From contig JAMDBS010000055.1 in assembly GCA_023487325.1 (NCBI GenBank), positions 1 to 12,324 on the forward strand: a stretch of DNA of 12,324 nucleotides, given 5' to 3'. The notes beneath the pieces are model-generated. The model saw only the letters and a list, made by a program, of their open reading frames with translations, was not told where the DNA came from and did not search any database. The DNA is from Patescibacteria group bacterium (lineage in GTDB: Bacteria; Patescibacteria; UBA1384; JAMDBS01). The position numbers and the translations under genes were made by a program. Positions within the stretch are counted from its first letter, which is position 1. Each line of letters opens with the position of its first letter. Of the stretch, positions 1 through 5,742 are shown piece by piece.

Positions 1-133
1 AAAGTTTCACACAAAAGAAGCCAATAAATTTAATAAAAAATAAATAATTTGTCATTAAAAGACAAAATAAAAGCACAAAAGAGCTGAAATCTCTCAAGTT
101 TAAAATATTTAATAATTAACTTGCGGATATAAT

Positions 134-520
134 ATGGAAAAACTGTTTAACGAAGCTGTAATAGCGTCATGCGGAATGAATTGTGGCGTATGTCGGGCAT
201 ATTTGCGAAGAAAAAGTCCTTGCCACGGATGTCGTAAAGCGGAAAAAAATATACCTATCACTCGAGTCAGGTGTAAAATAAGAACTTGCTTAGAGCGTAA
301 GGGTAAATTTTGCTTTAATTGTGATAATTTTTCTTGCGATCGTTTAAAGCATTTGGATGATAGGTATCGTACTAAATATGGTATGAGCGAGATAGACAAT
401 TTAAAATATATTCGAGATAATGGAATAGAGAATTTCTTAAAAAAGGAAAACAAAAAATGGATTTCCGATCAAGGAATTTTCTGTGTTCATGACAAAAAAT
501 ATTATAAATTGAAATCATAA
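134..520 (+). CDS. DUF3795-type cysteine-rich protein
   Basis: A 128-residue soluble protein with regularly spaced cysteines: CGMNCGVC at 13-20, CHGC at 30-33, C47, C52, CFNC at 60-63, C68 and C117. The order and the following segment (RYRTKYGMS, then IDNL) match the DUF3795 family as I remember it. That family has no settled biochemical function; the cysteine pairs suggest metal binding, probably Zn or Fe-S, which is inference. The ATG at 134 is chosen because the CGMNC motif starts 12 residues later, so a later start would cut it. The upstream SD is weak (GCGGA, six bases before ATG). It is first in a probable three-gene operon: only 4 nt separate it from the next gene. The promoter lies in the AT-rich first 130 bases and I could not place it convincingly. 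Confidence 0.85.
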   Translation: MEKLFNEAVIASCGMNCGVCRAYLRRKSPCHGCRKAEKNIPITRVRCKIRTCLERKGKFCFNCDNFSCDRLKHLDDRYRTKYGMSEIDNLKYIRDNGIENFLKKENKKWISDQGIFCVHDKKYYKLKS

Positions 521-524
521 ACAT

Positions 525-1316
525 ATGCAAAGCACAATTAAACACAATCTTATTTGGATATATTTAACCGTTGGACTCGCTATTTTAATCGGTTTTGGGT
601 GTTTTTATTATTTTCAATACATAAAAAAAATTACTTTGATTGCTTCCGGTCATCCCGAATGGGCACCAATTATGTGGCAAGATGGTGATAAAATTGTCGG
701 TGCCGGTCCGGATTTAGTAAATATGATTTGCCAAGATTTAAAAATTAAGTGCGATATAAAATATAAAGGGCAGTGGCAAGAAGTTCAAGACAAAGCCAGG
801 AGTGGTGAAGTGGATATGCTGGTGGCGGCCTACAAAACAGATGAACGTCAAAAGTATATGTACTATTCCGATGCTTATACTATCGATCCGATCACTTTAT
901 TTATCAAATCAGGCACAATATTGAAATACAAAAACTGGGAAGACTTAATCGGTAAAAAGGGTGTTGTTATGACAGGCGACAGCTACGGCCAGGAATTTGA
1001 CAATTACATCAAGGAAAAATTGTCGGTCGAATCGGTGCCAACCACCCAAGACGCTTTTGATAGAATTATTAGTAACGGTGCCAACTATTTTGTTTATTGC
1101 CTTTATTGCGGTCAAAGAGAACTAAAAAAACTAAATCTTTCTGGCAAGGTAGAGTCAATTCCAGATTATCTGGCAGTAGAAAATTTTTATATTACAATTT
1201 CTAAAAAATCTCCTTTTGCTAAATACTTACCGAAAATTAACGAACTAATTAAAAAATACAAAAACGATGGCACGATAGACAGATTAGTTAGACAACACGA
1301 AAAATTATTGAAATAA
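525..1316 (+). CDS. Membrane-anchored family 3 solute-binding protein
   Basis: A 263-residue protein with one N-terminal membrane segment at about residues 9-30, then a periplasmic-binding-protein fold of the SBP_bac_3 type (amino-acid ABC transporter binding proteins). Visible family signatures are the first strand with EWAPIMW (45-51), GPDLVNMIC (61-69), and the GEVDMLVAAYKTDERQKY stretch (94-111), in which T105 and R108 correspond to ligand-contacting positions in relatives. The anchor has no lipobox cysteine and looks like an uncleaved signal anchor. No ABC permease or ATPase gene is adjacent, so it may feed a distant permease or act as a sensor; this is open. It starts 4 nt after the DUF3795 stop without a clear SD, so translational coupling is likely. 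The ligand cannot be told from sequence alone. Confidence 0.85.
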   Translation: MQSTIKHNLIWIYLTVGLAILIGFGCFYYFQYIKKITLIASGHPEWAPIMWQDGDKIVGAGPDLVNMICQDLKIKCDIKYKGQWQEVQDKARSGEVDMLVAAYKTDERQKYMYYSDAYTIDPITLFIKSGTILKYKNWEDLIGKKGVVMTGDSYGQEFDNYIKEKLSVESVPTTQDAFDRIISNGANYFVYCLYCGQRELKKLNLSGKVESIPDYLAVENFYITISKKSPFAKYLPKINELIKKYKNDGTIDRLVRQHEKLLK

Positions 1317-1326
1317 TATAAAATAT

Positions 1327-1881
1327 ATGATAGTACAAAAACTTCGGCCGAATTTTTGGAAAGATCAGCTTTGGTTTTATCCAGTTTTTATGATTGTAAT
1401 GCAGGCAGTATTTAACGGGTTTTTTTACAGAATCTCGACCGATAAAAATGTGGCCCTTTCAATGAGTGTTATTATTGCTTCATTGGTTCAGCCAATTTTT
1501 TTGTTGTTGTTTTTAGATAATATTTCTAACACTGTATATTTTGAGCGGGGGAGGGTAATTTTTAAGGGTTTTTTATGGAAAAAAATAATTCCCTACCAAA
1601 ATATTCAGGCGTTAATTAGCGGCGAGTTAATGTGGCCAGTATTAATTTATCTTGACCCAAAAACAAATAAGCCAAAATCATTACGTTTATTTGTATGGGA
1701 TTATTCTATTATGCAAATTATTCGCGGATTAGAAGAAAAGCGCGGTAAATTTACTTATGACGAAAAAGCAATTCAAAAGGCAGCAAATAGAAATTTTTGG
1801 GGTAAAATATGGTTTATTTTAATTGTTTTTGGTACTTTGGCCATTGTATTTTTTAGTCTGGCCACAATTAATAAAAAATAG
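1327..1881 (+). CDS. Membrane protein with PH-like middle domain
   Basis: A 184-residue integral membrane protein. Two hydrophobic segments lie at about 17-37 and 43-63, followed by a soluble region of about 95 residues (roughly 65-158) and a last membrane segment at about 159-178. The soluble part alternates short strands and contains the pattern VYFERGRVIFKGFLWKKIIPY, which resembles the strand-turn-strand of bacterial PH-like (bPH/DUF304-type) domains. That assignment is tentative and no catalytic motif is visible. It starts 10 nt after the solute-binding protein gene with no SD, so it is probably the third gene of that operon. No terminator is obvious after it; the tRNA-Glu promoter begins 8 nt past its stop. 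Alternative: an unclassified membrane protein. Confidence 0.7.
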   Translation: MIVQKLRPNFWKDQLWFYPVFMIVMQAVFNGFFYRISTDKNVALSMSVIIASLVQPIFLLLFLDNISNTVYFERGRVIFKGFLWKKIIPYQNIQALISGELMWPVLIYLDPKTNKPKSLRLFVWDYSIMQIIRGLEEKRGKFTYDEKAIQKAANRNFWGKIWFILIVFGTLAIVFFSLATINKK

Positions 1882-1889
1882 TTTGCTCC

Positions 1890-1918
1890 TTGATTTTTCT
1901 TTAAATATTTATTAAAAT
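1890..1918 (+). promoter_or_regulatory. Promoter for tRNA-Glu (and perhaps dgkA)
   Basis: TTGATT at 1890-1895 (4 of 6 to TTGACA), a 17-nt spacer, and TAAAAT at 1913-1918 (5 of 6 to TATAAT). The expected transcription start is near 1925, about 27 nt before the tRNA. No other good promoter lies between the tRNA and dgkA. Confidence 0.6.
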
Positions 1919-1933
1919 AAGATTTAAGATTTC

Positions 1934-2040
1934 TAATTTTCGCCAGTTGATGGCCCCTTCGTCTATCGGTTAGGACGTCAGCTTTTCAAGCTGAAAAGAG
2001 GGGTTCGACTCCCCTAGGGGCTGCCAATTGCCGAAAATTA
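1934..2040 (+). repeat. Inverted repeat enclosing tRNA-Glu
   Basis: The left arm at 1934-1949 (TAATTTTCGCCAGTTG) and right arm at 2025-2040 (CAATTGCCGAAAATTA) are reverse complements at 14 of 16 positions; the outer nine are perfect. The arms sit directly outside the acceptor stem, separated from it by two bases on each side, so in the precursor RNA they would extend the acceptor helix. The right arm includes the last two bases of the encoded CCA end. Confidence 0.75.
1952..2026 (+). tRNA. tRNA-Glu (anticodon TTC)
   Basis: A 75-nt cloverleaf with CCA encoded at 2024-2026. The acceptor stem GGCCCCT pairs with AGGGGCT, its first pair being G-U. The anticodon stem is TCAGC/GCTGA and the anticodon TTC is at 1985-1987. 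The T arm is AGGGG, TTCGACT, CCCCT, and the discriminator base is G. The tRNA lies 71 nt after the membrane-protein gene and 27 nt before dgkA, in the same orientation, with no terminator between, so tRNA and dgkA may share a transcript. Confidence 0.96.
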
Positions 2041-2053
2041 ACGATATTTAAAT

Positions 2054-2410
2054 ATGACTTTTTTGAGCTCAGCAAAATTAAAACGCAGCTTCCAGAACGC
2101 CTTTACTGGTCTAAAATTGCTTTGGCGAGAACAAAGTTTTCGAATTCAAATTATTATTGCTTTTGTCGTTGTAATATTAATGTACTTATTAAAATTAGAA
2201 ACCCAAGATAAAATTACGCTTTTATTTGTGATTATTTTGGTTTTGGGCGCAGAAACCATTAACACATTGCTGGAAAAATTAATCGATCATCTTCATCCTG
2301 CGCCGCACGACCGCATCGCTCTTATTAAAGACGCGCTCGCCGGTTTGGTGTTAATTTTTTGTTTTTTTGCCGTAGTTATCGGCTTACTAATTTTTTCAAA
2401 ATATATTTAA
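2054..2410 (+). CDS. dgkA: Diacylglycerol/undecaprenol kinase family protein
   Basis: A 118-residue membrane kinase of the prokaryotic DAGK family, which phosphorylates diacylglycerol or, in Gram-positive-type members, undecaprenol. It opens with an amphipathic segment (SFQNAFTGLKLLWREQSFRIQ, about 12-32, typical of the family), then three membrane segments at about 32-46, 52-70 and 92-115. The active-site signature lies in the loop after the second segment: GAETINTLLEKLIDH (residues 65-79, with the conserved E, N, E and D), followed by HDRIALIKDALAGLV (84-98). The length is normal. No SD precedes the ATG; it probably relies on read-through from the tRNA-Glu promoter. In a cell with lipid-linked glycan synthesis (see the GT39/GT2 operon), an undecaprenol-recycling role is plausible, but substrate choice is inference. 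Confidence 0.9.
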   Translation: MTFLSSAKLKRSFQNAFTGLKLLWREQSFRIQIIIAFVVVILMYLLKLETQDKITLLFVIILVLGAETINTLLEKLIDHLHPAPHDRIALIKDALAGLVLIFCFFAVVIGLLIFSKYI

Positions 2411-2438
2411 ATTAAAGCAAAAAATAATTTAGATATAT

Positions 2439-2469
2439 AAAAAAAAGCACCTATTAATAGGTGCTTTTT
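2439..2469. terminator. Bidirectional intrinsic terminator
   Basis: A perfect 14-nt inverted repeat (AAAAAGCACCTATT at 2442-2455, AATAGGTGCTTTTT at 2456-2469). On the + strand it closes dgkA with five Ts. On the - strand it closes the 172-residue gene, whose stop is at 2492, with a tract of eight Ts (2446-2439). It lies between convergent genes and serves both. Confidence 0.9.
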
Positions 2470-2491
2470 GGATTTGTACGCTTGCCGGATA

Positions 2492-3010
2492 CTACACCTT
2501 CTGCGGCGCAATCAGGCAAATGCCTGTGGGTTTGTGCTGGGCATTGCCGAACGCAACGATCCGGTGCGTCTGTTTGTTGTAATAACCGACAACCGTCAGG
2601 ATTAAATTGTCGGTATTGCCGCCATCGTGAACATCGGGCGTGCCAAGGTCGCAGAGGATCATATATGGAGTATAGTATCCTTTGTGAATTTTGATACGCA
2701 GGCCGCCGATACAGGGAGTCTGGCGAAAAATCTCGCCAAGTTGCTCATAAAATTCTTCATTCATGGAAGATGCTCTGAGCATGAATTCGTAGGTGGCGGC
2801 GCGGTGGTCGTAGATTCGCAGGTAGCCACTTTCGCCTTTGAAGGTAAAAATTACATTATTTTGACCATCGTTTGAATTCAACATGATGTTGTCAACCCAA
2901 CGGCAACTCAGGGCGATTTGCGTAATCCTTCCTTCTGCGATAGAGAGTTTCTGTTTCGCCAATTCCGTAATTTTCAGGGTTTCTGCTTTGGGAATCCGGT
3001 TCGTAATCAC
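2492..3010 (-). CDS. Unrecognised 172-residue protein, GC-rich orphan
   Basis: I do not recognise this protein. It has no membrane segment or signal peptide. It looks like a mixed alpha/beta soluble domain: a basic helix (about 1-22), then short strands around 30-70 (NNVIFTFKGESGYLRIYDH, about 51-69), a helix (about 70-95, with FYEQLGEIFRQ), and strands to the end (GGLRIKIHKGYY, NLILTVVGYYNK). The start is GTG at 3010, chosen because GAGGGTGATC, an extended SD-like sequence, lies just upstream. Composition differs from its neighbours: the row 2521-2580 has 34 G/C in 60 and 2701-2760 has 29 in 60, against about 23 in 60 at 4861-4920. It has its own strong promoter and its own terminator. It may have been acquired horizontally. 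Antisense open frames here are shadows. Confidence 0.75.
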   Translation of the reverse strand: MITNRIPKAETLKITELAKQKLSIAEGRITQIALSCRWVDNIMLNSNDGQNNVIFTFKGESGYLRIYDHRAATYEFMLRASSMNEEFYEQLGEIFRQTPCIGGLRIKIHKGYYTPYMILCDLGTPDVHDGGNTDNLILTVVGYYNKQTHRIVAFGNAQHKPTGICLIAPQKV

Positions 3011-3019
3011 TCGTGATCA
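3004..3019. promoter_or_regulatory. Palindrome over the GTG start and SD
   Basis: On the - strand TGATCAC-GA-GTGATTA is an inverted repeat (6 of 7 pairs) that overlaps the end of the SD-like sequence and the GTG start codon. It could be an operator or could fold to mask the start, but part of it (TGATC) is explained by the SD itself. Low confidence. Confidence 0.35.
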
Positions 3020-3036
3020 CCCTCTCTTGTTAAAAT

Positions 3037-3073
3037 CTTCCTAAAAGCCAGGAAGGTTGTCTAAAAAGTCAAC
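3037..3073 (-). promoter_or_regulatory. Two tandem hairpins in the 5' leader
   Basis: In the leader of the 172-residue gene, reading the - strand, GTTGACT...AGACAAC (3073-3067 with 3062-3056, 6 of 7 pairs) is followed directly by CTTCCT...AGGAAG (3055-3050 with 3042-3037). The predicted transcript starts near 3072, so the first hairpin would sit at the very 5' end of the mRNA. This may stabilise the message; the role is inference. Confidence 0.5.
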
Positions 3074-3078
3074 AATCA

Positions 3079-3107
3079 ATTTTAGCATTTATTGTGTATC
3101 TTGTCAA
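3079..3107 (-). promoter_or_regulatory. Strong promoter for the 172-residue gene
   Basis: On the - strand: a perfect TTGACA (3107-3102), a 17-nt spacer, and TAAAAT (3084-3079, 5 of 6). The expected start is near 3072, giving a leader of about 60 nt. Its -35 box overlaps, on the opposite strand, the -35 box of the divergent promoter. Confidence 0.8.
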
Positions 3108-3130
3108 TGTCTTATTTATTGAGGTATAAT
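3101..3130 (+). promoter_or_regulatory. Promoter for the chagasin-like gene
   Basis: TTGTCA (3101-3106, 5 of 6), an 18-nt spacer, and a perfect TATAAT (3125-3130). The expected start near 3137 leaves a leader of about 25 nt with AGGAGG just before the ATG at 3162. It also excludes the ATG at 3132, which lies upstream of the transcript start. Confidence 0.8.
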
Positions 3131-3161
3131 AATGATAGAAAAAATATTTATAGGAGGAAAA

Positions 3162-3581
3162 ATGAAAAACAAATTACTTATTTGGATTATTGTGTTAATA
3201 GTAATTATTGCCGGAGGATTGGCATTGTATTTTTATAAAGATAAAATATTTAAGAATTTACCTTCTTCTGTTAATATTAGTGATTCAAGTAATGGACAGA
3301 CAATCACTTTGAAAAAGAGCCAGAAAATAATTGTTACCCTAACTGATCCTGGTGATGGCGGTTATGTATTTGCCGATCCGGCTTATAACAAAGAAATAAT
3401 CCAATTAACTGATTATCAAAATATTCCTTCAACTTCTGGCGCGGTCGGAGATTTCGGTAGCGATAAATGGACTTTTGAGGCAATAAAGTCAGGTTCAACT
3501 GATTTACAGTATGAAATATATCGCCCCTGGTTGCCAAACGAACACCTTCCTAAATTATCTGTTAAAATCGAAGTAAAATAA
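3162..3581 (+). CDS. Chagasin-like (I42) peptidase inhibitor, membrane-anchored
   Basis: A 139-residue protein with an N-terminal membrane anchor (about 5-24) and an exported immunoglobulin-like beta domain. Its motifs follow the I42 (chagasin) order: DPGDGGYVF at 62-70 in the place of the usual NPTTGY-type loop, GDFGSDKWTF at 96-105 (the Gly-rich loop followed by W and F), and YRPWLP at 120-125 for the RPW loop. Known members block papain-type cysteine peptidases by inserting these three loops into the active site. The first loop here is unusual, so inhibition may be altered or lost. The start at 3162 is fixed by a perfect AGGAGG six bases upstream; the in-frame ATG at 3132 lies before the likely transcript start. 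The next gene follows 19 nt later, so the two probably share a transcript. Confidence 0.75.
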   Translation: MKNKLLIWIIVLIVIIAGGLALYFYKDKIFKNLPSSVNISDSSNGQTITLKKSQKIIVTLTDPGDGGYVFADPAYNKEIIQLTDYQNIPSTSGAVGDFGSDKWTFEAIKSGSTDLQYEIYRPWLPNEHLPKLSVKIEVK

Positions 3582-3600
3582 CCTGTATGAAAGGAAAAAA

Positions 3601-4095
3601 ATGGCAAAGCCAACAACTTATGCAACACCAATTTGCCTCGGCTTGACTTTAATTGCTTTTGCTGGCGCAATTCTAGGTATTATTTATCACAGCGCTCTAA
3701 TGGCGGTTTTGGCACTTTTGCCAACTGTGATTTATGAAATTTATAGAACCGAAGGCAAATCAACTAAAATTTTTTCCTGGGCAATGCTGTTTTTACTTTT
3801 AGCGGAATTAGCCTTAATTATTTTCAAAATTAATTATAACTTGGCAGAATTCATGCATCAAAGCTCGGCTTATGTTGCTGGCGCCCGCGTGCCCTTGGGA
3901 GATATTAAAGTTGTAGGCCCAATACTGCTGGCGGCAATTTCTCTGATTTTGATGCTTCGAACATATGGCATTTATACTAAATGGCTTTCAATAATAATAA
4001 TTGTGAGCTGTTTTGTGATTGTTTATATACTTAGTCCGGATTTATTCAGCGAGTTATTGCGTTCTGCTATTCAGCGTGTTTTATGGTATTTTTAG
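3601..4095 (+). CDS. Integral membrane protein, function unknown
   Basis: A 164-residue, very hydrophobic protein with about five membrane segments (roughly 10-30, 32-47, 55-76, 105-120 and 126-146). A polar stretch between the third and fourth segments (about 77-103) contains MHQSSAYVAGARVPLGD. I recognise no catalytic or transport motif. AAAGGA precedes the ATG at a normal distance. It starts 19 nt after the chagasin-like gene and is probably its operon partner. Its last 15 bases overlap, tail to tail, the end of the GAP/LysE-like gene on the other strand. There is no room for a separate terminator, so the two convergent messages would be antisense over their 3' ends. Confidence 0.75.
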   Translation: MAKPTTYATPICLGLTLIAFAGAILGIIYHSALMAVLALLPTVIYEIYRTEGKSTKIFSWAMLFLLLAELALIIFKINYNLAEFMHQSSAYVAGARVPLGDIKVVGPILLAAISLILMLRTYGIYTKWLSIIIIVSCFVIVYILSPDLFSELLRSAIQRVLWYF

Positions 4096-4737
4096 TCCTC
4101 GATAAAAAAGGAAAATTGCAAAGCCAATAAATATTACACCGACAATGTAGCGGCCGTATTTAGTAAGAAAAAGATCGATTGGTATAAGAATTTTTTGCGC
4201 GAGTTTGGGCATTAGTGAATAGACAGCTAGCGGCACTATAATAGGCGAAATAAAAAATAATCCATCAATAACAAGAAGAATTATTTTTTGTACCGCGTTT
4301 ATAGTGGCTTGGCCGATTTCTTTGGCGGCGGAAAAATTCAATATTACCGCATCAAAATTAGTGATATTAATAATAAAACCAATCGAAAACCATTTAATTA
4401 ATTGCGCCGATTGATTCTTTAAGGATATTTTGGGGTTTGACTGCTTATCTTGATGAATAAGGCTCTTAATTCCAAAATACAAAAACAAAATTGCTAAAAT
4501 TAAATCTACAATATTATCGCGAAGATTGTTATTATTAATATCTTGAATGTTTTGTCCGGTTTTTAAACCTAAAGTGGCTAATATAATGACTACTATAATA
4601 GATCCACCGCAAAGTGCCAAAGCGCGTCTGTAGCCATAATCTTTTTTTGCCAATAAGGCAATTGTTAAAGCTAAAATAATCGGACTAATAGTTGAGGCGA
4701 TATCGAGCGGTAATATTTTTATCAAAACTTCAATCAT
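4081..4737 (-). CDS. GAP/LysE-like membrane transporter family protein
   Basis: A 218-residue protein with six predicted membrane segments. The N-terminus (ILPLDIASTISPIILALTIALL, about 6-27) followed by a short basic loop (AKKDYGYRRA) and a second segment is typical of GAP (Sap) proteins and the wider LysE-type exporter superfamily. Segments one to three and four to six are separated by a polar loop around 95-115 (HQDKQSNPKISLKNQ). Members export small solutes or address lipids in mycobacteria; the substrate here is unknown. I chose the ATG at 4737 rather than an upstream start at 4848, because the family begins here and an extended -10 box ends six bases before this ATG. Upstream residues would be polar and unlike the family. 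The gene overlaps the 164-residue gene by 15 nt at the 3' end. Confidence 0.75.
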   Translation of the reverse strand: MIEVLIKILPLDIASTISPIILALTIALLAKKDYGYRRALALCGGSIIVVIILATLGLKTGQNIQDINNNNLRDNIVDLILAILFLYFGIKSLIHQDKQSNPKISLKNQSAQLIKWFSIGFIINITNFDAVILNFSAAKEIGQATINAVQKIILLVIDGLFFISPIIVPLAVYSLMPKLAQKILIPIDLFLTKYGRYIVGVIFIGFAIFLFYRGLKIP

Positions 4738-4743
4738 AATTTT

Positions 4744-4753
4744 ATTATAACAA
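4744..4753 (-). promoter_or_regulatory. Extended -10 promoter, probably leaderless mRNA
   Basis: On the - strand TTGTTATAAT (4753-4744) gives a perfect TATAAT with a TG extension. The box ends six bases before the ATG at 4737, so transcription would start at or next to the A of the start codon. No SD is present and the -35 region is poor, as is common for extended -10 promoters. Confidence 0.6.
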
Positions 4754-4777
4754 AATAATCTATCTAAAACATTAATA

Positions 4778-4806
4778 TGCACAATCATTGATAAATTTGA
4801 TATAAT
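4778..4806 (+). promoter_or_regulatory. Promoter for the DUF378 gene
   Basis: TGCACA (4778-4783, 4 of 6), a 17-nt spacer and a perfect TATAAT (4801-4806) preceded by TGA, an extended -10. The leader to the ATG at 4860 is about 47 nt and ends in AGGAGG. Confidence 0.6.
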
Positions 4807-4859
4807 ATTCTTGTAATAAGTTAATAATTGTGGATAACACCTATTCACAAGGAGGAAAA

Positions 4860-5069
4860 ATGGGCAAAATGAACGCGTTAGATTGGATTGCTTTAATTTT
4901 GGTTATTATCGGTGCGCTTAACTGGGGCTTGGTAGGTTTCTTTAACTTTGATCTCGTAAAAACAATTTTTGGCGACATGACAGTTGTTTCACGAATTATT
5001 TATGACTTGGTAGGTTTGGCTGGTTTGTATTTATTATTTGCCTCAATGACGAAGTCTTCAAATAAATAA
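4860..5069 (+). CDS. DUF378 family small membrane protein
   Basis: A 69-residue protein with two membrane segments (about 8-29 and 41-62). The sequence ALNWGLVGFFNFDLVKTIFG (about 19-38) is the hallmark of DUF378 proteins, small bacterial membrane proteins of unknown role. The ATG at 4860 has AGGAGG directly upstream; the GTG at 4830 would add ten polar residues and has no SD. It has its own promoter and is followed by a hairpin, so it may be monocistronic, although rubrerythrin starts 104 nt later on the same strand. Confidence 0.88.
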   Translation: MGKMNALDWIALILVIIGALNWGLVGFFNFDLVKTIFGDMTVVSRIIYDLVGLAGLYLLFASMTKSSNK

Positions 5070-5083
5070 CACTTTAAAAACAT

Positions 5084-5128
5084 ACAAAAATTACCCTTAG
5101 CTTATTACGGGCTTTAGGGAATTTTTGT
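5084..5128 (+). terminator. Terminator-like hairpin after DUF378 gene
   Basis: ACAAAAATT (5084-5092) pairs with AATTTTTGT (5120-5128), and CCC (5094-5096) with GGG (5117-5119) after one bulged A. The inner AGC and GCT also pair. The T-rich side of the stem and the following TTTAGTTT support termination. It could also act as a processing site between DUF378 and rubrerythrin. Confidence 0.6.
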
Positions 5129-5173
5129 GTTTAGTTTATTATTAGGATTAGGTTAATAGCTAAAGGAGTAAAA

Positions 5174-5731
5174 ATGGAAACCTATAAAAACATTGTTCGG
5201 GCAATTGCCGGCGAGTCTATGGCTAGAAATAAGTACACTTTTTTTGCTTCGCAAGCTAAAAAAGAAGGTTTAGAGCAAATTTCGGCTATTTTTTTAGAAA
5301 CAGCAGATAATGAAAAAGAACACGCCAAAAGATTAATGAAATTACTCAAAAATGATACCCAATCATCTTTGGAAAAATACGATTTTCCGATTGTGCAAAA
5401 AACACTAAAAAACTTAAAAACCGCAGCGGCCGGCGAGCATTACGAAAATACTATAATGTATCCTCAATTTGCCCAAATTGCCAAAAAGGAAGGCTTTAAA
5501 GAAATAGCAAAAGTATTTACCGAAATCAGCGAGGTTGAAAAGCGTCATGAAAAGAGATATCTAAAATTGGAATATAATCTTAAAAATGGTTTGGTATTTA
5601 AGCGTTCTAAAGAAGTATATTGGAAATGTCGAAATTGCGGATATATTCATTTTGGCAAAACTGCGCCCAAAGAATGTCCGGCCTGCGCTCATCCGCAGAG
5701 CTATTATGAGTTATTCTGCGAAAACTATTAA
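5174..5731 (+). CDS. Rubrerythrin (peroxidase)
   Basis: A 185-residue cytoplasmic protein with an N-terminal ferritin-like four-helix diiron domain (about 1-130) and a C-terminal rubredoxin-like domain (about 148-182). The diiron ligands are visible: E14, ExxH at 47-50, E88 and E91 (GEHYENTIMYPQF), and ExxH at 122-125. The rubredoxin iron site is CxxCG at 152-156 and CPAC at 168-171, with the typical HP following. Rubrerythrins reduce hydrogen peroxide with electrons passed through the rubredoxin centre, and are common in anaerobes and microaerophiles. AAAGGAG lies upstream of the ATG. The length and domain order are normal and all ligands are present, so it should be active. No clear dedicated promoter was found between the upstream hairpin and the SD. 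Confidence 0.96.
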   Translation: METYKNIVRAIAGESMARNKYTFFASQAKKEGLEQISAIFLETADNEKEHAKRLMKLLKNDTQSSLEKYDFPIVQKTLKNLKTAAAGEHYENTIMYPQFAQIAKKEGFKEIAKVFTEISEVEKRHEKRYLKLEYNLKNGLVFKRSKEVYWKCRNCGYIHFGKTAPKECPACAHPQSYYELFCENY

Positions 5732-5742
5732 ATAATACATAA

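Noticed and set aside
48..66. Hairpin TTTGTC/GACAAA in the first 70 bases
   Set aside because: Only six AT-rich pairs; it could be a terminator for a - strand gene left of the window but there is no such gene to support it.
128..133. TATAAT directly before the first ATG
   Set aside because: Transcription would start inside the gene, after the start codon, and no -35 box is at the right distance; it is probably chance in AT-rich DNA.
2461..2875. Two + strand open frames opposite the 172-residue gene
   Set aside because: They lack an SD and promoter and are favoured by the higher GC; the - strand gene has complete signals.
3132..3161. In-frame ATG ten codons upstream of the chagasin-like gene
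   Set aside because: It lies upstream of the transcript start predicted from TATAAT at 3125-3130 and has no SD; AGGAGG precedes the ATG at 3162.
4738..4848. N-terminal extension of the GAP/LysE-like protein
   Set aside because: 37 residues unlike the family, and the region contains the extended -10 promoter.
4830..4859. GTG start extending the DUF378 protein
   Set aside because: It adds ten polar residues and reads through the SD (AGGAGG) of the ATG at 4860.
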